A DNA stretch of 25,776 bases, from assembly GCA_900552425.1 (NCBI GenBank), contig URZR01000004.1:1-25776 (forward strand). The letters run 5' to 3'. The notes below the pieces were generated by a model. That model did not search any database and was not told the DNA's origin. It saw only the letters and a program-made list of their open reading frames with translations. The stretch comes from an uncultured Collinsella sp. (GTDB lineage: Bacteria; Actinomycetota; Coriobacteriia; Coriobacteriales; Coriobacteriaceae). Shown one piece after another: positions 13,289-21,201 of the stretch (position 1 is the first letter of the stretch; every line of letters starts with the position of its first letter). A program made the position numbers and the translations under genes.

Positions 13289-14755
13289 ATGAACGAAAAC
13301 GAGCTGGCCGGTTTGCTCGAGTCTTTAAAGCGCATGGGTTCGGATGACCTTAACGTCGAAGTAAAAGAGAGCGCCACGACGCTTTCCCGCGACGTATGGG
13401 AAACGGTCAGCGCTTTCGCAAACACCGCCGGCGGCATCATCGTACTCGGAGTGAGCGAGCGTGCGGGTTTTGTCCCAGTTGCAAACTTTGAGACCGAGAA
13501 AGTGCTCAACCAATTCGTGGCGGGCATGGGCGATGCCGGCGGTCGTGGAAAGCTGGCCAATCCGCCCAAATACACCATTGAGCGCGTGGAGCTTCGGGGT
13601 ACCGTTGTTCTCGTCATCACAATCGAGGAGCTCGACCCGTCGAGCAAGCCTTGCTATGTAATAGAACGGGGCGCCCAGGGCGGCAGCTACAAGCGCATCG
13701 ATGACAAAGACGTGCCGCTTTCGTCGACCGAGGTTTTGGCGCTGTCGTCATACGAACGGACGAGTCCTAGCGATCGCGATACGGTTCCCGGCACGAGTGT
13801 GGGCGATCTCGACGAGTCGCTGGTCGACCGCACGATAGAGCGTGCCTATTCGTTGACGCCCCGAGCGATGCACGGTGCGACGGACAGGAAGACAAAGATG
13901 GAGCGTCTGAATTTCCTCGACCCCCAGGGCAATGTTACCAAGGCTGGCCTCCTTGCCGCGGGCGTTTACCCTCAGCAGTTCTATCCCAAGCTCTTTATTG
14001 ATGTAGCTGTCCATGCGGGAACTCAAAAGGGCGCTGCGGGACCGCTAAGGTTTATGGACCGCACAGTCTGCGAGGGCACCTTGGGCGAGATGATTTCGGA
14101 TGCTGTCGCGGCTGTCGCCAAAAACCTGCGTCGCACCTCGACCGTTCAAGGCGTCTCGCGTATCGACTCGCTGGAGATTCCCGAGGAAGTCTTGCGTGAG
14201 GCGATTGCCAACGCCGTAATCCACCGAGAATACAGAGATCGGTTCTGTGGACAGTCGATCGCTGTTGACGTCTTTGATGACCGTATCGAGGTGACGAACC
14301 CTGGCGGTCTTTATGGCGGAAAAACTCGCGAGAATCTGTTTGACGGTAGTTCTCGGTGCCGCAACGCGACGCTCGTGAAGCTCATGTCGCTTGTCCCATT
14401 GCCCGACGGTGCGGGCTCTCCTGCCGAGGGCAACGGATCGGGCATCCCGATGATGGTCGATGCCATGCGTGCGCACGGTCTGGCCGAGCCCCTGTTCTGC
14501 CCGGGGTTCGATCGGTTCAAGGTCGTACTTTACCGTTCAAAGATCGAGCCGGTCGATCATGGCGGAGGCTTAATTGTGACGGCACTCAAACACTACGGCG
14601 AGCTGGGGACGCGTGAGCTGGCAAAACGCACGGGGCTTACAATTTCCCAGGTTAGGTCGCGCGTCAACGCGCTCATTGCTCAAGGCGAGCTTGAGCCCAC
14701 GGCGCCGTCGACAAGCCGCAACCGCAAATATCGACTGTCAGAGCGCGTGGAATAA
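13289..14755 (+). CDS. AlbA_2 (Schlafen-like) domain protein with ATPase-fold region and C-terminal winged helix
   Basis: A 488-residue putative regulator. Residues about 15-125 match the AlbA_2 DNA-binding domain (VEVKESATTLSRDVWETVSAFANTAGG, VLGVSE). Residues about 290-420 match the HATPase_c_4 region of the same family (IPEEVLREAIANAVIHREY, DRIEVTNPGGLYGG, GNGSGIPMM). A C-terminal winged helix follows (RELAKRTGLTISQVRSRVNALIAQGELEP). ATG 13289 is preferred over GTG 13283 because AAGGGA ends 7 bases before it. Such proteins are often annotated as ATP-dependent DNA-binding regulators of unknown target. The duplicated ACGAGAGATA blocks directly upstream make autoregulation likely. It has no partner gene in the same direction. 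Confidence 0.85.
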   Translation: MNENELAGLLESLKRMGSDDLNVEVKESATTLSRDVWETVSAFANTAGGIIVLGVSERAGFVPVANFETEKVLNQFVAGMGDAGGRGKLANPPKYTIERVELRGTVVLVITIEELDPSSKPCYVIERGAQGGSYKRIDDKDVPLSSTEVLALSSYERTSPSDRDTVPGTSVGDLDESLVDRTIERAYSLTPRAMHGATDRKTKMERLNFLDPQGNVTKAGLLAAGVYPQQFYPKLFIDVAVHAGTQKGAAGPLRFMDRTVCEGTLGEMISDAVAAVAKNLRRTSTVQGVSRIDSLEIPEEVLREAIANAVIHREYRDRFCGQSIAVDVFDDRIEVTNPGGLYGGKTRENLFDGSSRCRNATLVKLMSLVPLPDGAGSPAEGNGSGIPMMVDAMRAHGLAEPLFCPGFDRFKVVLYRSKIEPVDHGGGLIVTALKHYGELGTRELAKRTGLTISQVRSRVNALIAQGELEPTAPSTSRNRKYRLSERVE

Positions 14756-14760
14756 ATGCG

Positions 14761-14809
14761 TTAGTGGACGAGGCGACCCAATAATCGACCCTCGATTGGC
14801 GCCCACTAA
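14761..14809. terminator. Extended palindrome between convergent genes, possible bidirectional terminator
   Basis: TTAGTGG (14761-14767) pairs with CCACTAA (14803-14809), and inside it CCAAT (14778-14782) pairs with ATTGG (14795-14799) around TCGA/TCGA. It lies between the convergent regulator and the minus-strand hypothetical gene. A T tract is lacking, so terminator function is only suggested. Confidence 0.4.
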
Positions 14810-14855
14810 GGTAAAGCGGTTGTTGCCCAGTCGACGGTGATGCTAAAGACTCGGC

Positions 14856-15347
14856 TTACGCCGGCATGGCCCCGAACCCGTCCATCAGGAACAGCCTGAG
14901 AACCAGCTTGATGACATTTCCCGGTTTGACTTCAGCCGTGCCAAAGACGTGGCGCTCGGCGAGCTCGCTGCAGTATGCGTAGATATCGCGGATAAGGTCC
15001 GCGCCCGAAAGCGTAAACATGTAGCCTGCGTCCGAAAGCGCATTGGGTGCGGCGGGCAACTTGGTCATGCGACAAAAGGTCAACAGGTCGGGCGCCATAG
15101 CGTCTTGGTAGCCAAGATGGCCGCCGTCTTCTTGTGCGGCGAGTTCCAGCTGGCGTACTCGATCCAGCGCCGCTGCCAGCACAAAGCTCGGTGTGGGCGC
15201 ATTGACGTCTTCCGTGTTCGCCACGAGTTTGCCCGCCGCCTGTGTGACAAGCCAGGCGACCTCGCGCTGGCAACGCACGGCCTTGCGCGTAACCGGCTTG
15301 ATGGACGAAGAAGAAACGCTCCCCTTAGGCGGATTCGAAGCAGCCAT
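14856..15347 (-). CDS. Hypothetical helical protein
   Basis: A 163-residue protein that I do not recognise. The first 20 residues are Ser/Pro/Lys-rich (MAASNPPKGSVSSSSIKPV). The rest looks mainly alpha-helical, with two or three amphipathic segments (KAVRCQREVAWLVTQAAGKL, FVLAAALDRVRQLELAAQE, LIRDIYAYCSELAERHVFG) and a hydrophobic C-terminal helix (VIKLVLRLFLMDGFGAMPA). No catalytic or metal-binding pattern was seen. ATG 15347 has GGGAGGG closely upstream, supporting a real gene. A TATACT hexamer (15399-15404 on the minus strand) may be its -10 box, which places its promoter inside the start of the next, plus-strand reading frame. Confidence 0.7.
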   Translation of the reverse strand: MAASNPPKGSVSSSSIKPVTRKAVRCQREVAWLVTQAAGKLVANTEDVNAPTPSFVLAAALDRVRQLELAAQEDGGHLGYQDAMAPDLLTFCRMTKLPAAPNALSDAGYMFTLSGADLIRDIYAYCSELAERHVFGTAEVKPGNVIKLVLRLFLMDGFGAMPA

Positions 15348-15358
15348 AAGACCCTCCC

Positions 15359-15928
15359 ATGAACAATCCGGCCCAACAAGCCCGGATGAAACACGTGCTA
15401 CATCAGTATACAGGGGAGTGGGGTAGCGGGGTACAAGCGCGCCAGCGGCAAACCGAGAGCATCAACAATGTGCCTCCGCTCTATTTGGACGATGGTACGT
15501 GGGTCATTAAGTACTCGGTTCAAGCGCCGGGTACCGTTGGTTTTCGAGACCAGAATTACAACCGTAAAATGCTCAACTGCATGGAATGTGACGTCCCAGC
15601 CGGAGTCATATTTGCAACCGAGGTGGGCTATAAGGTGCTCGGCCTTGCGTTTGTTGAGCGGTTCGAGCCCGAAAACGGATGGTTTGTTCTGCACGGTCCT
15701 GTTCATAAAGGCGGACCGGACCCTCGTTTTGCGCCCGACATGAGTTATCTGAAGCACATACCCGTCGATATTGAGTTTGCCGGACAGGGTGCGACCGACG
15801 ATGAAATTTGGCTTTGGCGGTCTTTTACGATCGTGCTGTTTGATCGGATCGCGTGGCGATGCAATCTCGCACACGCCTGCCGGTGCATGCTCTTCCTGAT
15901 TTGTATAGCGAGAGGGGAGCGAACGTGA
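15359..15928 (+). CDS. Restriction-endonuclease-like head domain, probably truncated (HNH/McrA-type family)
   Basis: Up to 189 residues. Residues about 38-115 (GTWVIKYSVQ, NYNRKMLNCMECDVPAGVIFAT, YKVLGLAFVERFEPENGWFVLHGP) resemble the N-terminal recognition region found in many actinobacterial HNH restriction endonucleases, where a VLGLA...GYF.L pattern is typical. No HNH motif follows. The last 30 residues (IAWRCNLAHACRCMLFLICIARGERT) look like chance translation, so this is probably the front part of a lost nuclease gene. The start is uncertain: ATG 15359 has no ribosome site, and neither do ATG 15386, GTG 15395 or GTG 15470. The stop overlaps the next start by four bases (GTGA), which could mean translational coupling. 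Family similarity is from memory of the pattern. Confidence 0.5.
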   Translation: MNNPAQQARMKHVLHQYTGEWGSGVQARQRQTESINNVPPLYLDDGTWVIKYSVQAPGTVGFRDQNYNRKMLNCMECDVPAGVIFATEVGYKVLGLAFVERFEPENGWFVLHGPVHKGGPDPRFAPDMSYLKHIPVDIEFAGQGATDDEIWLWRSFTIVLFDRIAWRCNLAHACRCMLFLICIARGERT

Positions 15929-16209
15929 GCTGGCGAGGCGATATTGCGATGGGGAAGTACGGAAAACTGCCGTGCGCCCTTATAGACAACAAAATGTTTC
16001 CGAGCGTAGAAGTTGATTGCGGGTCGTTTGTCGTCGCCTGTCCTTGCTGCGGCTCGCAAATACCGTGCCTCGACATTCGGTTCATCGATGCGTGCGACAG
16101 ACTTAGCGACGAAGTGAGAAAACGGACAGGCGTTCATATGCCGGTGTATCAGGAGAAATGCCCTGTTTGTGGCCTCGATATCGTGTACGACGCCGGCGAC
16201 GAGGGATAG
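15925..16209 (+). CDS. Small zinc-ribbon protein
   Basis: A 94-residue protein with two Cys pairs, CPCCG near residue 33 and CPVCG near residue 80, the layout of a four-Cys zinc ribbon with a helical insertion (IRFIDACDRLSDEVRKRTG) between them. The start is GTG 15925 because GAGGGGAG lies 6 bases upstream, a strong site; ATG 15952 is an alternative. It overlaps the preceding frame by four bases. Function is unknown: a DNA- or RNA-binding accessory protein is possible. It converges on the DUF5710 gene with a 38-base gap. Confidence 0.65.
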   Translation: MSWRGDIAMGKYGKLPCALIDNKMFPSVEVDCGSFVVACPCCGSQIPCLDIRFIDACDRLSDEVRKRTGVHMPVYQEKCPVCGLDIVYDAGDEG

Positions 16210-16247
16210 GTGATGCGGAGGAGCTGGCTGTGAAGGCATCTCTGTCC

Positions 16248-16934
16248 CTATAAATAAATCCCCTCACCGAGCTGCTTGTGGAACTTGGCGTGATGGTCGC
16301 GTGCCCAGGTAAAGAGCGCCTGGTCAAAGTCGGTGCGCGTGGCCGGGACGCCAAAGACGCCGGCAACTTCGACGCGTACAAACTCCAGTGCCGGCAGCTT
16401 GTTGATGGCAGTGAGGGCAAACGGGGACGAGGGCTCCTCGAACAGATAGCGGCTGCCTTGCAGCGCGTCGCAAATGGTGCACGTGTTGCCGAGCGACGGG
16501 GCTTTGGAGGCTCGCGCGCCTACGGGCTTGTAGCCGCAGCGCTTATGAAGGTAGTCGCGGATCTCGCCCGGCACGCAGCCAAGAGCGGGCACGATGGCGA
16601 GTGCGTTGGCGTTGGCCGTGTCGATGGCAATGTGCCCGGCTTCGTTGGGCGCGTGCGCGATGGCGATGCTCTCGTCGTTATCGGTTCGATAGGGAATGCC
16701 GAAGGCCGCGACCGAGGTCTCTTTGTGACACTTCCAGCACTCGCGCTTGCCCAGTACTAGATATATATACGGCGCTGAGGGGTCGGATCGGTCAACACCG
16801 GGCAGCCACTCGGCAAAGGGCTCGGGGTTGACGCCGCTGGGTACATACCAGATCTTCTTGGTCCGGTCCCATTTGGCGCCCAGCGCCTTGGCTTCTTCTT
16901 TGTGCGAAAAGGGGACATCGAGCTCGGTGCGCAT
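16248..16934 (-). CDS. DUF5710 domain-containing protein
   Basis: A 228-residue protein. Residues 1-45 carry the DUF5710 pattern (LDVPFSHKEEAKALGAKWDRTKKIWYVPSGVNPEPFAEWLPG), a small module seen in DNA-primase-like and mobile-element proteins but also alone. A CWKCHKE zinc-type pair follows near residue 67, and another Cys pair (CTICDA) near residue 150 could complete a metal site. The rest is unassigned. ATG 16934 has AAGGAG 6 bases upstream; the open frame upstream runs into the tRNA region and is not coding. No catalytic residues can be named. Confidence 0.75.
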   Translation of the reverse strand: MRTELDVPFSHKEEAKALGAKWDRTKKIWYVPSGVNPEPFAEWLPGVDRSDPSAPYIYLVLGKRECWKCHKETSVAAFGIPYRTDNDESIAIAHAPNEAGHIAIDTANANALAIVPALGCVPGEIRDYLHKRCGYKPVGARASKAPSLGNTCTICDALQGSRYLFEEPSSPFALTAINKLPALEFVRVEVAGVFGVPATRTDFDQALFTWARDHHAKFHKQLGEGIYL

Positions 16935-17221
16935 GGCGGCTCCTTGGTGCTGCAGGTGCGAGTGGCTCAAGGATACCGCAGGGCGCAGACATCGCGGCGT
17001 TTTGTTGAGAAGTTGCGGCGCGGACTGCTTGGTTACGCCGTTAGATAAATTGGCAAGTAGATGGTCGGCTTTTGACCAGTTGGGCGGTTGGAGCAGCTTG
17101 CGGCGCAGTTTTGTGCCTGGCCATTGTTGATGTTGGGGTATTGAATATATTTGGCTGCCATTCGTCAGGTGAATTGTTGTTACGTTGCGATGACGGTTGG
17201 AACTGCCAGCGGATTTAGCGA

Positions 17222-17261
17222 CAAAAAACAAAACAGCCCAGAGGACATAGCCTCTGAGCTG
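17222..17261 (-). terminator. Terminator of tRNA-Val
   Basis: Minus-strand stem CAGCTCAGAGG (17251-17261) pairs with CCTCTGGGCTG (17234-17244) over a 6-base loop, followed by TTTTGTTTTTTG. It lies 9 bases past the tRNA CCA end. Confidence 0.9.
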
Positions 17262-17269
17262 CGAACATT

Positions 17270-17344
17270 TGGTGGGCGTTAGAAGATTTGAACTTCTGAC
17301 CTCTTCCGTGTCAGGGAAGCGCTCTCCCCCTGAGCTAAACGCCC
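17270..17344 (-). tRNA. tRNA-Val (anticodon GAC)
   Basis: A complete 75-base cloverleaf including an encoded CCA. The acceptor stem is GGGCGTT/AACGCCC with discriminator A, the D arm is GCTC/GAGC, the anticodon stem is CTTCC/GGAAG around CTGACAC, and the T arm is AGAAG/CTTCT with TTCAAAT. The anticodon GAC occupies 17312-17310. Reading Val GUC and GUU is expected. It has its own promoter and terminator. Confidence 0.96.
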
Positions 17345-17373
17345 GATCAAGGGTGCGCAAGCGCGCAAGGGAT

Positions 17374-17402
17374 AATATAACGGAGCCTGAACTCGGTGGC
17401 AA
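17374..17402 (-). promoter_or_regulatory. Promoter of tRNA-Val
   Basis: On the minus strand TTGCCA (17402-17397) and TATATT (17379-17374) are separated by exactly 17 bases. The -10 box lies about 30 bases upstream of the mature tRNA 5' end. This is a near-consensus housekeeping promoter. Confidence 0.8.
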
Positions 17403-17633
17403 GAACATTTTTAAAAATCGCTTACATTGTGGAATTCGGGGGCTTTGTCATATCCATTTCAAAAGAGCCTGCTGCCGCGATTTGACTGTCGCATAATGCA
17501 AGGCCATTGCGGTATCGAGCTATGGAAAGACGTCTGCGGAATTGTCATACCGATAAGCGGACAAGCCTTCGGCTGGTGCCTTCGCCGTGGTAAGGTAAGC
17601 CGAATTGTTTCCAGGCTGCTTCGAGGGAATGGA

Positions 17634-18656
17634 ATGAGCAAAGAGCGTGTCGAGCAGGTCGAAGGCGCAGGGGCTTCGGTGCCGATGACCGATATATCGA
17701 ACATTGATGTGCCCGAGGGCACCGATGAGCTCAGCCGTAGCACCCGCCGCGCTTGGCGCGAGCGCCTGAACAGCGCTTCGACGCGCAAGATGATCACGGG
17801 CGTCTTGGCTACGCTGGTGGGCGGTTCGTTTTGGGGCTTCTCGGGCACCAGCGCGAGCTTTCTGTTCGATACCTACCACGTCGACACCTTGTGGCTTATG
17901 AGCGTGCGTCAGATTCTCGCCGGTCTACTCTTTATGGCCGTGGTTGTTACGCGCGACCGCGAGCGCCTGATTAAGCTCTGGACCACACCCGCCGATCGCA
18001 AGCAGCTGCTGCTCTTTACCGCCTTTGGTCTGCTGTTCAACCAGTTTTGTTATCTTTCGGCCGTGCGCCTGACCAATGCCGGAACCGCGACGGTGCTCCA
18101 ATGCCTGCAACTGGTCATCATTATGGGCTACACCTGCGTGATCGACCATCGCATGCCTCGCGTGCGTGAGGCCGTTGGCATTGGGTTGGCCCTGGGCGGC
18201 ACCTTTTTAATCGCTACCGGCGGCGACCCTACCAGTCTGAGCATATCGCCGCTTGGCCTGGTCGCAGGCCTTATGTGTGCGGTCAGCGCCACGTGTATGG
18301 CGGTGATTCCCGCCAAGATCCTGCCCGAATACGGCAGCCCCATCGTCACGGGCTCGGCAATGCTCGCGGCGGGCGTGGTCTCGTGCGTCTTCGTGCAGCC
18401 TTGGGCGCATATGCCGGCACTCGACGCTGCCGGCGTCGAGGCGCTCGCGGTATTCGTGGTTATCGGCTCGTTTTTTGCTTACATGCTCTATATGCAGGGC
18501 GTTAAGGACATCGGCTCGGTGCGTGCGAGCCTCATCGGAACTGTGGAGCCGGTTTCGGCGACCATCACCAGCGCCGTTATGCTGGGCACGGTGTTTTTGC
18601 CGACCGACCTTATCGGCTTTGCCATGATCATCGTGATGATGTTCCTCACGGTGTAG
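17634..18656 (+). CDS. EamA-family (DMT superfamily) membrane transporter
   Basis: About 340 residues: a 45-residue polar, cytosolic N-terminal extension followed by roughly ten hydrophobic helices arranged as two EamA repeats. The first repeat starts MITGVLATLVGGSFWGFSGTSASFLF. The second starts near PLGLVAGLMCAVSATCMAVIPAK, with the typical end-of-repeat pattern IGSVRASLIGTVEPVSATITSAVMLGT. The family exports or imports small metabolites such as amino acids; the substrate cannot be predicted. ATG 17634 has GAGGG about 8 bases upstream; the frame is open from 17427 but that part is unlikely to be coding. It ends abruptly after the last helix (MFLTV), slightly short but within family range. 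Confidence 0.9.
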   Translation: MSKERVEQVEGAGASVPMTDISNIDVPEGTDELSRSTRRAWRERLNSASTRKMITGVLATLVGGSFWGFSGTSASFLFDTYHVDTLWLMSVRQILAGLLFMAVVVTRDRERLIKLWTTPADRKQLLLFTAFGLLFNQFCYLSAVRLTNAGTATVLQCLQLVIIMGYTCVIDHRMPRVREAVGIGLALGGTFLIATGGDPTSLSISPLGLVAGLMCAVSATCMAVIPAKILPEYGSPIVTGSAMLAAGVVSCVFVQPWAHMPALDAAGVEALAVFVVIGSFFAYMLYMQGVKDIGSVRASLIGTVEPVSATITSAVMLGTVFLPTDLIGFAMIIVMMFLTV

Positions 18657-18805
18657 CTGGCGCCGCCGCCAAGACAGAAAAGGTGTTGTGCCGCATTTTC
18701 GCCAATTGACGTCCGTGTCTGGAGTTTAGCTGTCGATGCTCAAAATGCCATAAACTAGTAACGTTATGGATTTTTTCATTGCGACTCAATTGCGAGGATT
18801 TCTTT

Positions 18806-21118
18806 ATGGCTGGTAATCACTTTAAGGGCAGCGATAACGGCCGTCCTGCAGTTCCGCCGCGTCCGAACGGGGCTGGTAAGGCCGGCACGCCGGGCGGCGC
18901 TGGACAGGGCGGTTCCAGTAAGCGCGTGTCCCCGGGCGAGACGGCGATGTTTACCGCTCTGTACGAGCAGTCTCAAAAGGCGAAAAAGACCGGCCGTGCA
19001 AGAGGGAATGTCTTTGCGGGCGGTGCAACCTCCGCGTCGCAGCCGAGCGGGGCTCCTTCGGTACCTGCGAACAACGCAGGTGCTGCCAACGCCGCAAATG
19101 CCGCCGGCAACGTTAATGCCGGCAAGGCCGCCAACAATACTCCCTCTGCCGGTGGCGCGGGGCTTACGGGTAACCTTGGCACGATTTACACCGGTGCCTC
19201 CGAGACTGGCACGTTCGCCCGCCTGGATGATAGCGGTGCCGAGTTTGCGGGCTCGGGTTCCAAGGAAGATTATTACGATTTTGGCTTGAACTACGGTAGC
19301 GACGCTTCGTCGAGTTCGACCTCTGACGGTCTGGTCCGTCATCGCCATCGCAAGGGCGAACGCAAAAAGCGTCACACCGGCGCCATTATTGCCGCTGTAG
19401 TCGCGGTGCTTCTCGTTGCGCTTGGCGCAAGCGGCTTTATGCTGCTTAACTCGGCAAAGACCGTAAAGAGTGAAGCGAAGGAGGCCGTCGAGATTGTCGG
19501 TGGCCTTAAGGACAAGGTCACGTCGGGCGATTTTTCGACGCTGCCTGACGACGCGAAGAAGATTGATGAGCTTTGCGACAGCATGAAGGCGGAGACCTCG
19601 AGCCCGCTGTGGACGGCGGCTTCGTTTATCCCGGTGTATGGCAGCGACATCAATGCGGCCCGCACCATGATCGACGCCCTGTCCGATGTCTCGAGCAATG
19701 CGCTGGTTCCCATGGCCGATAACCTTTCGCAGGCCACGCCCGGCAAGCTGTTTCAGGACGGCATGATTAACGTGTCCGCGCTGCAGGCGGTCGCCGATTC
19801 GCTTTCCAGCAGCTCGAAGGTGTTCAAGAGCGCCAACGAGAAGATCCAGGGCATTGGCGATACTCATATTTCCCAGGTGACCGAGCTGGTCGATAAGGCC
19901 AAGGACGGCTTTGCCACCCTCAACGGCGCGGTTGACGCGGCGGAGAAGGTCGCCCCCGTCCTTCCCCAGATGCTCGGCGCCAACGGCCAGACGCGCAACT
20001 ATCTTGTGTACGCCATGAACAACGTCGAGATTCGTGCCTGCGGCGGCTTTGGCGGTTCGCAGGGCCTGATTTCGGTCACCGACGGCCAGACGTCGATTGG
20101 CGAGTTTGTCCCCCGCATTGGACTCAGCGAGGATGAGGCAGTCGAGAGCGTCGACGAAGAGGATGAGGCGCTGTTCGGCAACCACAGTAACCTGTACAAC
20201 TCGGGCAATACCTATTCGCCTGATTGGCCCCGCAACTCGCAGCGTGTCGCAGCCCTGTGGAAATCTCAATATGGCCAGGACGTTGACGGCGTCGTGGGTA
20301 TCGACCCGGTGTTCCTGCAGTATCTGCTGGGCCTGGTCGGTAACGTGTCGCTGCCCGACGGAACGGTTGTCGACGGCACCAACGCCGCAAAGGTCCTCAT
20401 GCACGATGTGTACTGGAACTATCCGGTCGAGGAGTCGGACGGCATCTTTGCATCCGTCGCCAGCGCTGCCTTCGACAAGATCCTTGGCGGTATCGGCGAT
20501 GTCGATGTTACGAAGCTTGTCAGCGCCGTTGAGCGCGGTGCCGAAGAGGGCCGCCTGATCGCGTGGATGAAAAACGATGACGAGCAGAACGCTATCAAGG
20601 AGATGAACATCGACGCCTCGCTGCCCGATCCGGATGACCCGAGTGATGATCCCGTTGCTGGTGTCTACTTTAACAACCTGAGCTTCTCCAAGCTCGACTG
20701 GTACCTGAATGCCGATACGCAGATTGGCCAGGGCATCAAGAACGGTGACGGCACATGCTCGTATCGCATCACCGTTACCCTGACGAACATCATGACGCAG
20801 GAGGAGGCCGGCAAGCTGCCCGACTACGTCGCGGCGAGCGCGCCTGATGCCGCGCGCGACGACGAGCGTCTGAATGTCTCGTTGTTTGCCCCGACGGGCG
20901 GCAACATTACTGACCTGACCGTCGAGGGCACCCAGTTTGGTCTTGGTGCCGCTACGTGGCATGGAATCCCCTTCTATTCGGGCACCGTTGACCTGCATGC
21001 TGGCGAGACGACGACGATCGCATATACGCTGACCACGTCAGCCGAGGCGGGGGACAAGCCGCTTACGCTGCGTCAGACTCCTACATGCCAGGCGGCTCGC
21101 GACAGCGCGTCGGCGTAG
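18806..21118 (+). CDS. DUF4012 membrane-anchored protein with low-complexity cytosolic N-terminus
   Basis: A 770-residue protein. Residues 1-180 are polar and low complexity, rich in Gly, Ala, Asn and Ser, with a basic run (RHRHRKGERKKRH) directly before a single transmembrane helix at about 191-213. The large extracytoplasmic part contains the DUF4012 signature around residues 390-530 (NYLVYAMNNVEIRACGGFGGSQGLISV, WPRNSQRVAALWKSQYG, VDGVVGIDPVFLQYLLGL). DUF4012 proteins are common in actinobacteria, often near cell-envelope polysaccharide genes; their role is unknown. The basic-before-helix order predicts an N-in topology. ATG 18806 has GAGGA 8 bases upstream. It lies directly upstream of glmM, a cell-wall precursor gene, separated by a terminator. 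Confidence 0.9.
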   Translation: MAGNHFKGSDNGRPAVPPRPNGAGKAGTPGGAGQGGSSKRVSPGETAMFTALYEQSQKAKKTGRARGNVFAGGATSASQPSGAPSVPANNAGAANAANAAGNVNAGKAANNTPSAGGAGLTGNLGTIYTGASETGTFARLDDSGAEFAGSGSKEDYYDFGLNYGSDASSSSTSDGLVRHRHRKGERKKRHTGAIIAAVVAVLLVALGASGFMLLNSAKTVKSEAKEAVEIVGGLKDKVTSGDFSTLPDDAKKIDELCDSMKAETSSPLWTAASFIPVYGSDINAARTMIDALSDVSSNALVPMADNLSQATPGKLFQDGMINVSALQAVADSLSSSSKVFKSANEKIQGIGDTHISQVTELVDKAKDGFATLNGAVDAAEKVAPVLPQMLGANGQTRNYLVYAMNNVEIRACGGFGGSQGLISVTDGQTSIGEFVPRIGLSEDEAVESVDEEDEALFGNHSNLYNSGNTYSPDWPRNSQRVAALWKSQYGQDVDGVVGIDPVFLQYLLGLVGNVSLPDGTVVDGTNAAKVLMHDVYWNYPVEESDGIFASVASAAFDKILGGIGDVDVTKLVSAVERGAEEGRLIAWMKNDDEQNAIKEMNIDASLPDPDDPSDDPVAGVYFNNLSFSKLDWYLNADTQIGQGIKNGDGTCSYRITVTLTNIMTQEEAGKLPDYVAASAPDAARDDERLNVSLFAPTGGNITDLTVEGTQFGLGAATWHGIPFYSGTVDLHAGETTTIAYTLTTSAEAGDKPLTLRQTPTCQAARDSASA

Positions 21119-21155
21119 GGTTTTTCTGGTAGCGCAGATAATCGAGTACCATTTT

Positions 21156-21182
21156 GGGGCGGACAGGCAATCTGTTCGCCCC
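21156..21182 (+). terminator. Terminator between the DUF4012 gene and glmM
   Basis: GGGGCGGACAG (21156-21166) pairs with CTGTTCGCCCC (21172-21182) with one mismatch over a 5-base loop, followed by TATTTTG. It ends only a few bases before the glmM ribosome site, so readthrough must occur or glmM must start from a promoter close to the hairpin. Confidence 0.7.
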
Positions 21183-21201
21183 TATTTTGTAAGGAGAGCG
21201 C

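Noticed and set aside
17270..17344. tRNA-Val as an integration site of a mobile element
   Set aside because: No copy of the tRNA 3' end was found elsewhere in the window and no integrase gene is present.
18776..20998. Very long minus-strand frame opposite the DUF4012 gene
   Set aside because: It is a GC-driven shadow. The plus strand has a ribosome site, a membrane helix and the DUF4012 signature; the minus frame resembles nothing.
21119..21201. Ribozyme-type leader before glmM
   Set aside because: The glmS ribozyme belongs to glmS, not glmM, and this 83-base gap holds only a simple hairpin and a ribosome site.
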